Shown: positions 52,950 through 62,903, counted from the first letter of the stretch. The stretch: 64,000 bases of DNA from an uncultured Lachnospiraceae bacterium (GCA_902786515.1 CADADA010000014.1:1-64000), one strand, 5' to 3'. The notes: generated by a model from the sequence alone, not told the origin. Made by a program: numbers and translations.

Positions 52950-54800
52950 ATGTGTGGTATTGCCGGCTTTTTTAGAAAGGATGGCGGTTATGAGAAAAAG
53001 GAACGGCTATGGGAAAATGTTCTTAACGACATGAACAGGGTACAGAAGCACAGAGGACCTGATGATGAAGGAATTTATCTATGTGACCGTTGCGGTCTGG
53101 CACATGTAAGACTGTCCATTATTGATTTGAGAAATGGACACCAGCCTATGTACAAAAAATACGACGGTCATGAATGCGTAATCGCATATAACGGAGAAAT
53201 CTACAACATGAAAGAATTGAGGCAGCAGCTTTTATTTACAGGAATGGAATTTGAAACAGACAGTGATACTGAAGTGATTGCGGCCGGATATTTAAAGTAT
53301 GGAGAAAATTTTATTAAAAGGCTGAACGGAATTTTTGCATTTGCCATATGGGATATTACTCTGGACAGATTATTATTAGTAAGAGACAGACTTGGCGTTA
53401 AACCACTGTTTTATACAGAAAAAAACGGCGAAATCGTATTTGCATCGGAACTTAAAGCGTTGTTTGAACATCCTGATATTGAACCAAGGGCAGATATAGA
53501 GACATTTCAGATTATTATGGGGCTGGGACCGGCAAAACCTTGTGGAAGCGGTGTTTTTAAAGATGTATATGAGGTAAAGCCCGGTCATTATCTTAAGATG
53601 GATTTAAGCTCCGTTTGTGATGTGACCTATTGGAAATTATACAGCCAGCCGCATGAAGATTCGCCTAAGCAGACGGTTGAAAAAGTCAGATGGCTTTTAC
53701 AGGATTCTGTAAACAGGCAGATGCTTTCAGATATTCCGATATGTACATTTTTATCAGGAGGAATAGACAGCAGTCTTGTTACTGCACTGTGTCAGAGTAA
53801 ACTAAAAAAGAATGGAGATATTCTTAACACGTTTTCATTTGATTTTGAAGGAAATGAAAAGTATTTTGAGGCAAATTCATTCCAGCCTGCCAGAGATGAA
53901 AAATGGGTAGATATTATGAAAGAATATCTTGGCACGAACCACAGGTATCTTGTATGTGACAATGACAATCTTGAAGAATATCTGTATAAAGCCGTAGATG
54001 GCAGAGATGTGCCTTGTATGGCGGACGTAGAGTCTTCTATGATGTATTTTTGTGAAAAGGTAGCAAAATACAATAAGGTGGCTCTTACAGGTGAATGTGC
54101 GGATGAAATCTTCGGCGGATATCCGTGGTTTTACAAAAAAGAACTCTATGATAAAGATACATTCCCATGGTCAGTTGACATGTCAATGAGGGAACAGATA
54201 CTGACTAAGGATATGAAAAATATTCTGAAATTGGATGAATATGTTTCGGATATTTATCATGCATCCGTAAAGGAGACACCACTCCTCAGGGGAGAAAATG
54301 ATAATGAAAAAAGGAGAAGAGAAATCAGTTATCTCAATATCAGGTGGTTTATGGCAAATTTACTTGAACGAATGGACAGAACCGCTATGCATTGCGGACT
54401 TGAAGCCAGAGTACCGTTTGCCGACCATAGAATCGTAGAGTACTTATGGAATGTTCCGTGGGAGTTAAAATATATGGGGAATATGGAAAAAGGGCTTTTA
54501 AGGGCTGCGGGTAAGGGTATTCTGCCTGATGAAGTCCTATATAGAAAAAAGAGTCCTTATCCAAAGACATATCATCCTGACTATGAGAAAAAACTGATGA
54601 AAAAAGTTTTACACATTACTGAAAATCCTAACACAAAAATCAATACTATTATTAATAGGAAAGAAATATTAAAATGGAATGAGAGAATAAATGATTATGG
54701 AAGACCGTGGTATGGCCAGCTTATGGCCGGTCCACAGATGTTAGCTTACATTCTTCAGATAAACTATTGGCTTGAAAAATATAATATATCAATTCCATAA
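52950..54800 (+). CDS. asnB: Asparagine synthetase (glutamine-hydrolysing)
   Basis: The 616-residue protein starts MCGIAGFF, so Cys2 becomes the N-terminal nucleophile of the glutaminase domain after Met removal. RPGPDDEG-like KHRGPDDEGIY, then YNGEIYN and the synthetase PPi-loop SGGIDSSLV (about residues 270-278) follow. It converts aspartate to asparagine using glutamine and ATP. I chose ATG 52950 because Cys must be second; the frame extends three codons upstream. AAGGAAGGTGTG precedes it. Length over 600 is typical of the long AsnB type in Firmicutes. Confidence 0.96.
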   Translation: MCGIAGFFRKDGGYEKKERLWENVLNDMNRVQKHRGPDDEGIYLCDRCGLAHVRLSIIDLRNGHQPMYKKYDGHECVIAYNGEIYNMKELRQQLLFTGMEFETDSDTEVIAAGYLKYGENFIKRLNGIFAFAIWDITLDRLLLVRDRLGVKPLFYTEKNGEIVFASELKALFEHPDIEPRADIETFQIIMGLGPAKPCGSGVFKDVYEVKPGHYLKMDLSSVCDVTYWKLYSQPHEDSPKQTVEKVRWLLQDSVNRQMLSDIPICTFLSGGIDSSLVTALCQSKLKKNGDILNTFSFDFEGNEKYFEANSFQPARDEKWVDIMKEYLGTNHRYLVCDNDNLEEYLYKAVDGRDVPCMADVESSMMYFCEKVAKYNKVALTGECADEIFGGYPWFYKKELYDKDTFPWSVDMSMREQILTKDMKNILKLDEYVSDIYHASVKETPLLRGENDNEKRRREISYLNIRWFMANLLERMDRTAMHCGLEARVPFADHRIVEYLWNVPWELKYMGNMEKGLLRAAGKGILPDEVLYRKKSPYPKTYHPDYEKKLMKKVLHITENPNTKINTIINRKEILKWNERINDYGRPWYGQLMAGPQMLAYILQINYWLEKYNISIP

Positions 54801-54914
54801 GAATTTGCAGCGCACGAGAAATTCGTAAAGGCGATTTCTCGTGTCGCATCCGGGCTATTTGAGCTCCGCGCAAATAGCCGTATGAAAAATCATATTTCAA
54901 TATGATTTTTCATA
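54801..54914. repeat. Three consecutive hairpins in a convergent gap, possible repetitive element
   Basis: The whole gap between asnB and the convergent SDR gene folds into three hairpins: CACGAGAAAT/ATTTCTCGTG (54813-54843), GGCTATTTG/CAAATAGCC (54853-54879) and ATGAAAAATCATAT/ATATGATTTTTCAT (54882-54913). The third could end transcription from both sides. The first two are more GC-rich than their surroundings and may be a dispersed REP-like element; only one copy is in this window. Confidence 0.65.
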
Positions 54915-55649
54915 CTAATACCAACCACCGTTAAAAGAAATAATCTGTGCGTTAAGATAATCAGGAGCAGTTGCAATCTGATAAATAAATTCTGCAGCTT
55001 CTGATGGAGTTGCCATCCTTCCGGCAGGTATTTCATATTCCAGATTCATTTTTTCTTCCTGATTCAAAAAAGAATTCATATCAGTATCGATAGCACCGAA
55101 TGCAATGGCATTTACGCTGATACCGTTTGGTGCAAGTTCCTTTCCAAGAGCCTTTGTAAAACTGTTTACGGCACCCTTGGTGGTTGAATAGGCAACTTCG
55201 CAGGAAGCTCCCTCATTTCCCCATACCGATGAGATGTTAATGATTCTTCCACATTTATTTTTCAAAAAATAAGGTATAATACCTCTGGACATATAAATCA
55301 TGGAAGAAACATTGGTATTAAATATTGTATTCCACTGGCTGTCTGTGATATCCTGAAACAGACCTGTGCAGGATATTCCTGCGTTATTGACCAGAATCTT
55401 TACGTCACCAAGAAAAGGTTCTGTTTTAGTCAGCAGCCTGCTGATATCATCGGCATTGCCCAAATTACATTGAAAAGGATGACATTTTATATTATATTTA
55501 TTCTCAAGTTCTTCAGCATTTTTTTCTAACAGGCTGTAGTTACCGCGACATATGGTGATAAGATTGTATCCTTTTGAAGCAAATATATGTGCAGTTTCCT
55601 TTCCAATCCCTCTTGAAGCACCTGTAACAATTACGTAAGTATTAATCAT
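54915..55649 (-). CDS. SDR family oxidoreductase (FabG/YmfI-like)
   Basis: The 244-residue protein is a classical short-chain dehydrogenase: TGASRGIG cofactor loop (about residues 9-16), NNAG (about 83-86), the catalytic Ser in NISSVWG (about 132), and YSTTK (about 152-156) giving Tyr and Lys. Substrate is not evident; it could be a 3-oxoacyl-ACP reductase paralogue or another ketoreductase. Many Firmicutes carry such a YmfI-type gene outside the fatty-acid cluster. ATG 55649 follows GGAGGATATGT; an earlier in-frame ATG at 55670 precedes that site. Confidence 0.92.
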   Translation of the reverse strand: MINTYVIVTGASRGIGKETAHIFASKGYNLITICRGNYSLLEKNAEELENKYNIKCHPFQCNLGNADDISRLLTKTEPFLGDVKILVNNAGISCTGLFQDITDSQWNTIFNTNVSSMIYMSRGIIPYFLKNKCGRIINISSVWGNEGASCEVAYSTTKGAVNSFTKALGKELAPNGISVNAIAFGAIDTDMNSFLNQEEKMNLEYEIPAGRMATPSEAAEFIYQIATAPDYLNAQIISFNGGWY

Positions 55650-55738
55650 ACATATCCTCCGTCCTGTCATATCGTATTGTTAATGCAATATGATTATACC
55701 ATATTTTTTGCTTAATTGTGAATAAAAAAATTAAGTTG

Positions 55739-55767
55739 TTGACATCCGTTAAGAGTTTTGATAAAAT
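55739..55767 (+). promoter_or_regulatory. Promoter of the NlpC/P60 gene
   Basis: TTGACA (55739-55744) and TAAAAT (55762-55767), 17-bp spacer. Confidence 0.78.
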
Positions 55768-55832
55768 GTCTATCGTGAAGTAGTAATAAATTTGTAATAA
55801 ATAGTTTTGAAATGTATTGGAGGCATATTTAC

Positions 55833-57206
55833 ATGAGAAGCAAATATACGAAGATAATGGCGGGATGTATAGCAGGTGCAGTCATTGCTACAGGATATGG
55901 ATTTAATGTATACGCATCACAGAAGAATGCAGACATGCCTGCCGCAGGAATAGCAGTAGCTCTTCAGCAGTATTATGGAGAGACAGAAAAGGAGACAGCA
56001 GATGTACTTGCTTTGCTCAGACCAATCGTAGGAAGCTCTGATGAAGAAGAGACCACGGCTGAGACCGAGACAGAAGCAGCACAGGAAGCTCCGGCAGCAG
56101 AAGCTGAGACGGAAGCTGCTACAGAGGCTGAGACATCTGTTTATGATACAGTTGCTATCTCACACGTTGATAACTATGTGAATGTGAGAAGCATGCCAAG
56201 CACGGACAGTGAGGTTGTAGGTAAGATTTATAACAACTGTGCGGCAACCATCGTTGAGAATGATGGAGAATGGTATAAGATTGAATCAGGAAATGTTCAG
56301 GGATATATCAATGCAAAGTATTTCGTTACAGGTGAAGCTGCAAAGGAACTTGCATTAGAGATCGGAAAGGTGTTTGCTACAGTTAAGACGACAACTCTTA
56401 ACGTAAGAGAAGGTCAGGGAACAGAGACATCTATTCTGACACAGCTCCCAGAAGGCGAGAAGTATGATGTAGAGCAGTACGGCGACGGATGGGTATTGTT
56501 AAATGTTGATGGTGATGTGAACGGATGGGTTTCACAGGAATTTGTAGATATTTCAGTAGAATTTGATAAAGCAGTAACTCTTGAAGAAGAGCAGCAGATG
56601 TTAGCAGAGAAGCAGAGACTTGCAGAAGAGGCAGCTGCAGCAGAAGCAGCCGCAGCAAAGGCAGCTAAGGAAGCAAAAGAAGCCAAGGAAGCAAAAGAAG
56701 CCAAGGAAGCAGCCGCAGCAAGAGAGGCTGAAGTTTATTCTTATGATGATGACGATGATGAAGTATCATATACTTATGAAGATAACTCTTCATATGAAGA
56801 GCCTGAGGCAGAAGAATCTTACACAGAAGATTACAGTGCTTCACCTACAAGAGATGCTGTAGTAGCTTATGCATTACAGTTTGTAGGTAACCCATATGTT
56901 TACGGTGGTTCAAGCTTAACAAATGGTACAGACTGTTCAGGATTTACAATGTCTGTATATGCACACTTTGGATACGGATTACCACATTCATCTTCATCAC
57001 AGTCAGGATGCGGTATAGCAGTATCACTTGATTCGTTACAGCCGGGAGATTTGTTATTTTACTCTTCTGACGGTGCAGGAATCGGACATGTTGCATTATA
57101 TATCGGTGGAGGACAGGTTGTTCACGCAAGTACTCCTGAAACAGGTATTAAGGTATCAAGCGCGTTCTATAGAACACCACTTGCAGCAAGAAGAATTATA
57201 TATTAA
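55833..57206 (+). CDS. Secreted SH3-domain NlpC/P60 cell-wall endopeptidase
   Basis: The 457-residue protein has a signal peptide (about residues 1-30, ending near VYAS), an acidic Glu/Thr/Ala-rich linker (68-103), two bacterial SH3 domains (about 105-165 with NYVNVRSMPSTDSEVVGKIY; about 180-245 with TLNVREGQGTETSILTQLP), an alanine/lysine/glutamate coiled coil with AKEAKEAKE repeats (about 255-305), an Asp/Glu/Tyr-rich stretch, and a C-terminal NlpC/P60 domain with catalytic Cys in GTDCSGF and His in IGHVALYIG. It likely cuts peptidoglycan cross-link stems during growth. The start is ATG 55833 behind GGAGG; ATG 55812 precedes that site. Confidence 0.95.
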   Translation: MRSKYTKIMAGCIAGAVIATGYGFNVYASQKNADMPAAGIAVALQQYYGETEKETADVLALLRPIVGSSDEEETTAETETEAAQEAPAAEAETEAATEAETSVYDTVAISHVDNYVNVRSMPSTDSEVVGKIYNNCAATIVENDGEWYKIESGNVQGYINAKYFVTGEAAKELALEIGKVFATVKTTTLNVREGQGTETSILTQLPEGEKYDVEQYGDGWVLLNVDGDVNGWVSQEFVDISVEFDKAVTLEEEQQMLAEKQRLAEEAAAAEAAAAKAAKEAKEAKEAKEAKEAAAAREAEVYSYDDDDDEVSYTYEDNSSYEEPEAEESYTEDYSASPTRDAVVAYALQFVGNPYVYGGSSLTNGTDCSGFTMSVYAHFGYGLPHSSSSQSGCGIAVSLDSLQPGDLLFYSSDGAGIGHVALYIGGGQVVHASTPETGIKVSSAFYRTPLAARRIIY

Positions 57207-57220
57207 TATATAAAATGTCT

Positions 57221-57250
57221 AAAAAAGAGTTCCATTTGGAACTCTTTTTT
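57221..57250 (+). terminator. Terminator after the NlpC/P60 gene
   Basis: AAAAAAGAGTTCC (57221-57233) and GGAACTCTTTTTT (57238-57250) form a 13-bp stem with a four-base loop and a T-rich end. Confidence 0.93.
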
Positions 57251-57251
57251 G

Positions 57252-57279
57252 TTGAAAAATTATCGATATGTGATATAAT
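57252..57279 (+). promoter_or_regulatory. Promoter of hpf
   Basis: TTGAAA (57252-57257) and TATAAT (57274-57279), 16-bp spacer. The 80-nt leader has no clear structure beyond AT-rich inverted pieces. Confidence 0.65.
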
Positions 57280-57361
57280 AGAAATATGCATATATCATAT
57301 TTTGATATTTGCATTCGAAGGGGGCTCATCCTCAATTTTGTAAAAAAGGAGATGGAACATC

Positions 57362-57889
57362 ATGAGGTACATAATTACAGGACGTAATATCGATGTGACA
57401 GAAGGATTAAGAACAGCTGTACAGGAGAAGATTGGCAAACTCGAAAGATATTTTACGCAGGATACGGAGGTACATGTTACACTTAGTGTAGAAAAAGAAA
57501 GGCAAAAGATTGAAGTTACGATTCCGGTAAAAGGGAATATTATAAGATCAGAACAGGTTAGCAGTGATATGTATGTTTCAATAGATTTAGTGGAGGAAAT
57601 CATTGAAAGGCAACTTAAGAAATACAAGAATAAGATAGTTGACAGAAAGCAGGCAGGTGAGGTATTCACCCCTGAATACATTGATAAGGATTATGAAGAA
57701 GATGAGCAGATTCAGATTATAAGAACCAAGAAGTTTGGAATTAAACCTATGGATCCGGAAGAGGCATGTATCCAGATGGAATTATTAGGACATAACTTCT
57801 ATGTATTTAGCAATTCTGAGACGAACGAGGTGAATGTCGTCTACAAGAGAAAAGGCAATACATACGGATTGATTGAACCTGAGTTTTAG
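57362..57889 (+). CDS. hpf: Ribosome hibernation promoting factor, long form
   Basis: The 175-residue protein has the N-terminal HPF/YfiA domain (about residues 1-100; YIITGRNIDVTEGLR opening) and the C-terminal dimerisation domain (about 120-175; IIRTKKFGIKPMDPEEACIQMELLGHNFYVF). Long HPF makes 100S ribosome dimers in stationary phase. AAAGGAGATGG precedes the ATG. It is a single-gene unit before secA, a common order in Firmicutes. Confidence 0.96.
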   Translation: MRYIITGRNIDVTEGLRTAVQEKIGKLERYFTQDTEVHVTLSVEKERQKIEVTIPVKGNIIRSEQVSSDMYVSIDLVEEIIERQLKKYKNKIVDRKQAGEVFTPEYIDKDYEEDEQIQIIRTKKFGIKPMDPEEACIQMELLGHNFYVFSNSETNEVNVVYKRKGNTYGLIEPEF

Positions 57890-57896
57890 ACACAGT

Positions 57897-57930
57897 AAGG
57901 AGGATGTGGAAACACATTCTCCTTTGTTCA
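57897..57930 (+). terminator. Terminator after hpf
   Basis: AAGGAGGATGTG (57897-57908) pairs with CACATTCTCCTT (57913-57924) around a GAAA loop, with one G-T pair, followed by a T-containing tail. Confidence 0.75.
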
Positions 57931-57981
57931 TTGTTCATAGATTATTAGGTATTTATTCACATACTGTTTACGAATTAATTA

Positions 57982-58010
57982 TTGAATGTTGAAAAATAAA
58001 GTGATACAAT
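57982..58010 (+). promoter_or_regulatory. Promoter of secA
   Basis: TTGAAT (57982-57987) and TACAAT (58005-58010), 17-bp spacer. Confidence 0.68.
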
Positions 58011-58082
58011 AGCCTGTAGTGATTTTTTATGGTCGTAATATGTAAAAATAAGCGATCAAATAATTTATTTAGGAGATTTATG

Positions 58083-60659
58083 ATGGGATTAGCGTCTAAA
58101 TTGTTTGGCACACATAGTGAAAGAGAAATAAAAAGAATTATGCCGATAGTTAAGAAAATCGAATCTTACAGAGATGAGATGATGAGCTTAACGGATGATG
58201 AATTAAGACAGAAGACTGATGATTTTAAGGCAAGACTTGCAAAAGGAGTTACACTTGATGATATATTGCCTGAGGCATATGCAGTTGTGAGAGAAGCGGC
58301 AAGAAGAGTATTGAATACAGAACATTACGAAGTCCAACTTATGGGTGGAATTATATTGCATCAGGGAAGAATTGCCGAGATGAAGACCGGTGAAGGTAAG
58401 ACACAGACCTGTCTTTTACCGGCATATCTTAATGCCCTTGAAGGAAAAGGTGTTCATGTCGTTACGGTAAATGACTATCTTGCAAAGCGTGATGCGGAGT
58501 GGATGGGAAGAGTCCATGAGTTCCTTGGACTTACTGTTGGTGTTGTTCTTAACAGCATGGATAACGATGAAAGAAGAAAAGCATATAACTGTGATATTAC
58601 ATATGTTACGAATAATGAGCTCGGATTTGACTATCTGAGAGATAATATGGTTATTTATAAAGAACAGCTTGTTCAGAGAGAGTTGCACTATGCGATTGTG
58701 GATGAGGTCGATTCAGTTCTTATTGATGAGGCGAGAACACCTCTTATAATCTCGGGTCAGAGTGGTAAGTCTACAAAACTGTACGAGGCTTGTGATATAC
58801 TTGCAAGACAGCTTGTACGAGGCGAGGACAGTCAGGAGCTGACCAAACTTGCAGCCATTATGCAGGAAGAAGTCGAGGAAGACGGAGACTTTATTGTAAA
58901 TGAAAAGGATAAAGTAGTTAATCTTACTGCAGAGGGTGTTAAGAAGGTAGAAAAGTTTTTCCATATAGACAACCTTGCAGACCCTGAAAACACAGAGATT
59001 CAACACAATATTATTCTGGCGTTGAGAGCGCATAATCTAATGTTCAGAGATCAGGATTATGTTGTTAAAGATGAGCAGGTACTTATAGTAGACGAGTTCA
59101 CGGGACGTATCATGCCGGGAAGAAGATATTCAGACGGATTACATCAGGCTATTGAAGCAAAAGAGCATGTAAAGGTTAAGAGAGAGAGCAAGACACTTGC
59201 AACGATAACATTCCAGAATTTCTTTAATAAATATGATAAGAAATGTGGTATGACCGGTACAGCTCTTACAGAGGAACAGGAATTTAGAAATATTTACGGA
59301 ATGGACGTTGTTTCTATTCCGACTAACAAACCGGTATTAAGAATAGACCGGGATGATGCTGTTTACAAGACTAAGAAAGAAAAACTCCATGCCGTTGTGG
59401 AAGAAGTAAAGGAAGCATATGCTAAGGGACAGCCTGTACTAGTGGGTACTATTACTATCGAGTCTTCTGAGGAAGTAAGTAATCTTTTAAGAAAAGAGGG
59501 AATACCACATCAGGTGTTGAATGCTAAGTTCCATGAATTAGAGGCTGAGATTGTAGCACAGGCAGGTATTCACGGTGCAGTTACGATTGCTACCAACATG
59601 GCAGGTCGTGGTACAGATATCAAGCTTGATGATGAAGCAAAAGCAGCCGGTGGACTTAAGATTATAGGTACTGAGAGACATGAGTCAAGACGTATAGATA
59701 ATCAGCTTCGTGGACGTTCGGGACGTCAGGGAGATCCGGGTGAATCAAGATTTTATATCTCATTAGAGGATGATATCATGAGATTGTTCGGTTCTGAAAG
59801 ATTGATGTCAGTGTTTAATGCACTTGGTGTTCCTGAGAATGAACAGATTGAACATAAGATGCTATCAAAATCAATCGAAACAGCTCAGAAAAAGATAGAG
59901 GGCAATAACTTTGGTATAAGAAAGAACCTTTTAGAATATGATAAGGTAAATAATGACCAGAGAGAGATTATCTACGCAGAGAGAAGACGTGTTCTTGATG
60001 GTGAGAATATGCGTGATGCCATCTATAAGATGATTACCGAGACGGTAGAGAAGATTGTAGATACTTGCATTTCAAATGATATTAAAGCCGATGAATGGGA
60101 TTTGATAGAGCTTAATGAATTATTGTTACCGATATTCCCGTTTGAGACGATAGAGCTTACAGATGAACAGAAAGCTACGATGAAAGTAGCTGAATTAAAG
60201 CAGATGTTAAAGGAAAAAGCAGTTAAGCTGTATGAAAACAAAGAAGCTGAATTTCCTGAACCGGAAGCTGTCAGAGAGTTAGAGCGTGTTGTTCTGCTTA
60301 AGACAATTGATAGAAAATGGATGGATCACATTGATGATATGGATCAGCTCAGACAGGGAATCGGCCTTCAGGCATATGGTCAGAGAGATCCGCTTGTGGA
60401 ATACAAGATGGCAGGTTTCGAAATGTTTGACGGAATGATTGAAAATATTCAGGAAGAAACTGTAAGAATTCTTCTTCATGTGAAAGTTGAGCAGAAAGTA
60501 GAAAGAGAACAGGTTGCAAAAGTAACCGGTACAAATAAAGATGACACTGCAGTTAAAGGACCAAAGAGAAGAGAAACTGAAAAGATTTATCCAAATGATC
60601 CGTGTCCTTGCGGAAGCGGAAAGAAATATAAGCAGTGTTGTGGAAGGAAGGTGATGTAG
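58083..60659 (+). CDS. secA: Preprotein translocase ATPase SecA
   Basis: The 858-residue SecA drives proteins through the SecYEG channel. Walker [10 protein letters not shown] (about residues 101-109), Walker [21 protein letters not shown] (about 206-225), the TITFQNFF and GMTGTA helicase motifs, [12 protein letters not shown] and the [11 protein letters not shown] block are intact. The C-terminus ends in the zinc-binding SEC-C tail [13 protein letters not shown], which binds SecB-like chaperones or the ribosome. ATG 58083 lies seven bases after AGGAG; ATG 58080 and the frame open to 58029 are less well placed. prfB starts on the last base of its stop codon. Confidence 0.97.
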   Translation: MGLASKLFGTHSEREIKRIMPIVKKIESYRDEMMSLTDDELRQKTDDFKARLAKGVTLDDILPEAYAVVREAARRVLNTEHYEVQLMGGIILHQGRIAEMKTGEGKTQTCLLPAYLNALEGKGVHVVTVNDYLAKRDAEWMGRVHEFLGLTVGVVLNSMDNDERRKAYNCDITYVTNNELGFDYLRDNMVIYKEQLVQRELHYAIVDEVDSVLIDEARTPLIISGQSGKSTKLYEACDILARQLVRGEDSQELTKLAAIMQEEVEEDGDFIVNEKDKVVNLTAEGVKKVEKFFHIDNLADPENTEIQHNIILALRAHNLMFRDQDYVVKDEQVLIVDEFTGRIMPGRRYSDGLHQAIEAKEHVKVKRESKTLATITFQNFFNKYDKKCGMTGTALTEEQEFRNIYGMDVVSIPTNKPVLRIDRDDAVYKTKKEKLHAVVEEVKEAYAKGQPVLVGTITIESSEEVSNLLRKEGIPHQVLNAKFHELEAEIVAQAGIHGAVTIATNMAGRGTDIKLDDEAKAAGGLKIIGTERHESRRIDNQLRGRSGRQGDPGESRFYISLEDDIMRLFGSERLMSVFNALGVPENEQIEHKMLSKSIETAQKKIEGNNFGIRKNLLEYDKVNNDQREIIYAERRRVLDGENMRDAIYKMITETVEKIVDTCISNDIKADEWDLIELNELLLPIFPFETIELTDEQKATMKVAELKQMLKEKAVKLYENKEAEFPEPEAVRELERVVLLKTIDRKWMDHIDDMDQLRQGIGLQAYGQRDPLVEYKMAGFEMFDGMIENIQEETVRILLHVKVEQKVEREQVAKVTGTNKDDTAVKGPKRRETEKIYPNDPCPCGSGKKYKQCCGRKVM

Positions 60660-61766
60660 TGATAGAATTAGACAACTATAAATCAGATTTGTTAAACTAT
60701 TCACAGCCACTAAAAGAATTGAGGGATTCACTTTGACCTTGCAGGGAAGGAAAAAAGGATAGAAGAACTTGAAAGACTGATGGAGGCACCGGGTTTCTGG
60801 GATAATCCGGAGGAATCACAGAATAGTATGAAAGAGCTTGATTCACTAAAGAGTCAGAAGCAGTCTTATGAAAAACTGGAAGAACAATTTGAAGAGATAA
60901 TGATCCTGATTCAGATGGGTAATGAAGAAGATGATGAGGATATACTTGAGGAAGTAAAAGAATCATACGAAGAATTCGTATCCGTGTTTGAGAAGATGAG
61001 GATAGAGACACTGTTATCAGAAGAATACGACAGGAATAATGCGATTCTTACATTACATGCCGGTGCAGGTGGAACTGAGTCATGCGACTGGGCAGGAATG
61101 CTTTGTCGTATGTATCAGAGATGGGCAGATAAAAAAGGATATACAGTCGAGATGATTGATTTTCTTGACGGAGATGAGGCCGGTTTCAAGACAGTTACTC
61201 TTGAAATACGTGGCGAAAATGCTTATGGATATCTAAAGTCTGAAAAAGGTGTGCACAGGCTGGTAAGGATATCGCCGTTTAATGCTGCAGGCAAGAGACA
61301 GACATCATTCGCATCCTGTGACGTTATGCCGGACATCGAAGATGATATTGACATTGAGATACGTGATGATGACCTTAAGATAGACACTTATAGGAGTAGT
61401 GGTGCAGGAGGACAGCATATTAATAAAACATCTTCTGCAGTACGAATTACCCACATACCGACCGGAACCGTGGTACAATGCCAAAACGAGCGTTCGCAGT
61501 TCCAGAATAAGGATAAAGCAATGCAGATGCTGAAAGCAAAGCTTTACCTGATGAAGAAGGCAGAAAATGAAGCGAAGGTGTCAGATATAAGAGGCGAAGT
61601 CATGGATAACGGATGGGGAAGTCAGATACGCTCCTACGTATTGCAGCCATACACTATGGTAAAGGACCACAGAACCAATAAAGAAGTTGGTAATGCTGCA
61701 AGTGTATTGGATGGTAACTTAGACCCGTTTATCAGTGAATATTTAAAGCAAAGAGTGAATAATTAA
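60659..61766 (+). CDS. prfB: Peptide chain release factor 2, with programmed +1 frameshift
   Basis: Translation starts at GTG 60659 (overlapping the secA stop, with AAGGAAGGTGAT upstream), runs 25 codons and meets TGA at 60734-60736 in CTT TGA C. A +1 shift on CTT restores the frame and gives DLAGKEKRIEELE, then APGFWDN, for a 368-residue RF2. The site has the internal AGG nine bases before CTT, as in the well-known RF2 autoregulation: when RF2 is scarce, TGA is read slowly and the shift occurs. RF2 has the SPF codon-reading tripeptide (HRLVRISPFNAAG) and GGQ in GAGGQHIN. It reads UAA and UGA. Confidence 0.97.
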
Positions 61767-61771
61767 CATAT

Positions 61772-61800
61772 AATGTACTCTCGGAGTCCAAGAGTACATT
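61772..61800 (+). terminator. Hairpin between prfB and cheW
   Basis: AATGTACTCT (61772-61781) and AGAGTACATT (61791-61800) are perfectly complementary with a nine-base loop. No T run follows, so it may be a weak terminator or a processing or regulatory hairpin. Confidence 0.5.
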
Positions 61801-61825
61801 ACAAAGTAACGGAGGATGATTGCGT

Positions 61826-62290
61826 ATGGAATTTAAACCGGTTGTTTTTAAAGTGGATAATCAGGAATATGGAGTAGATATAGGACTTGTCAGGGGAATC
61901 GAAAAGATTCAGCATATCGTTAATGTACCGAATTCCAACCCTGACATAAAAGGAATTATCAATCTGAGAGGAGATGTGGTTCCGATATACAGTCTTAGGC
62001 ATCATTTTCATTTAGAGGAAGTAGAGCCGACTGAGTCCACAAAATTTATCGTAGTCAATACTAAGGGAATAAGTATTGCACTCGAGGTTGATGGCGTGGA
62101 GGAAATTCACGACATAGAGGAAGGCATGGTTCAGGATATTCCTATAATTGTAAAGTCTGAAGAAACTAAGTATATTGACAAAGTAGTTAATTTTGACGGA
62201 AGACTGATACTCGTGATAAATATTCATAACCTCCTGACAGAGGAAGAGGCAGAGAGTTTGCAGAAAATGGTTGAAGATATCAGTGAGTGA
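61826..62290 (+). CDS. cheW: CheW-like chemotaxis adaptor
   Basis: The 154-residue protein is a single CheW domain: FKVDNQEYGVDIGLVRGIEK opening, VPNSNPDIKGIINLRGDVVPIYSLR (the NLRG core at about 54-57) and ILVINIHNLLTEEEAE at the end. CheW couples receptors to the kinase CheA. No other chemotaxis gene is nearby, so it may serve a motility or sensory system elsewhere. GGAGGAT precedes ATG 61826; an in-frame TTG at 61820 is too close. Confidence 0.93.
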   Translation: MEFKPVVFKVDNQEYGVDIGLVRGIEKIQHIVNVPNSNPDIKGIINLRGDVVPIYSLRHHFHLEEVEPTESTKFIVVNTKGISIALEVDGVEEIHDIEEGMVQDIPIIVKSEETKYIDKVVNFDGRLILVINIHNLLTEEEAESLQKMVEDISE

Positions 62291-62298
62291 CAGATTTA

Positions 62299-62339
62299 AA
62301 AGCTATATTCACACTGTTAAAGTGAGGATATAGCTTTTT
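62299..62339 (+). terminator. Terminator after cheW
   Basis: AAAGCTATA (62299-62307) pairs with TATAGCTTT (62329-62337), extended inward by TTCACACT with AGTGAGGA, followed by T residues. Confidence 0.85.
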
Positions 62340-62361
62340 GTACTATGTTAAATAAAAGTCC

Positions 62362-62390
62362 TTGCGAAAAATGAATATATGTGATATATT
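62362..62390 (+). promoter_or_regulatory. Promoter of the ACT-hom operon
   Basis: TTGCGA (62362-62367) and TATATT (62385-62390), 17-bp spacer, 70 nt before the start codon. Confidence 0.65.
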
Positions 62391-62459
62391 CTTTCGAGGA
62401 AATACAAATGTATTTGAGACACATACATAATTGAAATTGCACAGAAAGGCATGAGCAGT

Positions 62460-62903
62460 ATGTCAGACGAAAGTAAATATTATGTTGTAAAGAAGAAGGC
62501 ATTACCGGATGTATTATTAAAAGTGGTTGAAGCAAAGAAACTGCTTGAATCGGAAAAGGCTGTGACTGTTCAGGAAGCGACAGAAAAAGTCGGGCTGAGC
62601 AGAAGTTCATTTTATAAGTACAAAGATGATATATTTCCTTTTTATGATAATACAAGAGGGAAGACCATTACGTTCGTGGTTCAGATGGATGATGAGCCCG
62701 GTCTGTTGTCAAGCGTTTTAAAACAGATAGCAGATTATAATGCGAATATATTAACCATACACCAGACGATTCCTATTAACGGAATTGCACTTCTCACTAT
62801 AAGTGTGGATATACTTCCGGATACACTTAATGTGTCGGATATGCTGGAAAATATTGAGAGTATGAACGGGGTTCATTACATCAAAATTCTTGGCAGGGAA
62901 TAA
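62460..62903 (+). CDS. ACT domain-containing protein (PheB-like)
   Basis: The 147-residue protein has a helix-turn-helix-like N-terminal half (residues about 10-60: AKKLLESEKAVTVQEATEKVGLSRSSFYKYKDDIFPF) and an ACT domain (about 67-147: TITFVVQMDDEPGLLSSVLKQIADYNANI). ACT domains bind amino acids, often threonine, serine or phenylalanine. Firmicutes keep this gene directly before hom, so it probably senses an aspartate-family amino acid. ATG 62460 lies 10 nt after AAAGG; ATG 62451 is one base after it. A weak inverted pair CGGGTG/CACCCG lies in the 70-nt gap to hom. Confidence 0.9.
   Translation: MSDESKYYVVKKKALPDVLLKVVEAKKLLESEKAVTVQEATEKVGLSRSSFYKYKDDIFPFYDNTRGKTITFVVQMDDEPGLLSSVLKQIADYNANILTIHQTIPINGIALLTISVDILPDTLNVSDMLENIESMNGVHYIKILGRE

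Noticed and set aside
56640..56720. Tandem repeat with AAAGAAGCCAAGGAAGC-like units, at first glance like a short CRISPR or minisatellite
   Set aside because: It lies inside the NlpC/P60 gene, in frame, and encodes a lysine/alanine/glutamate coiled coil; units are contiguous with no spacers.
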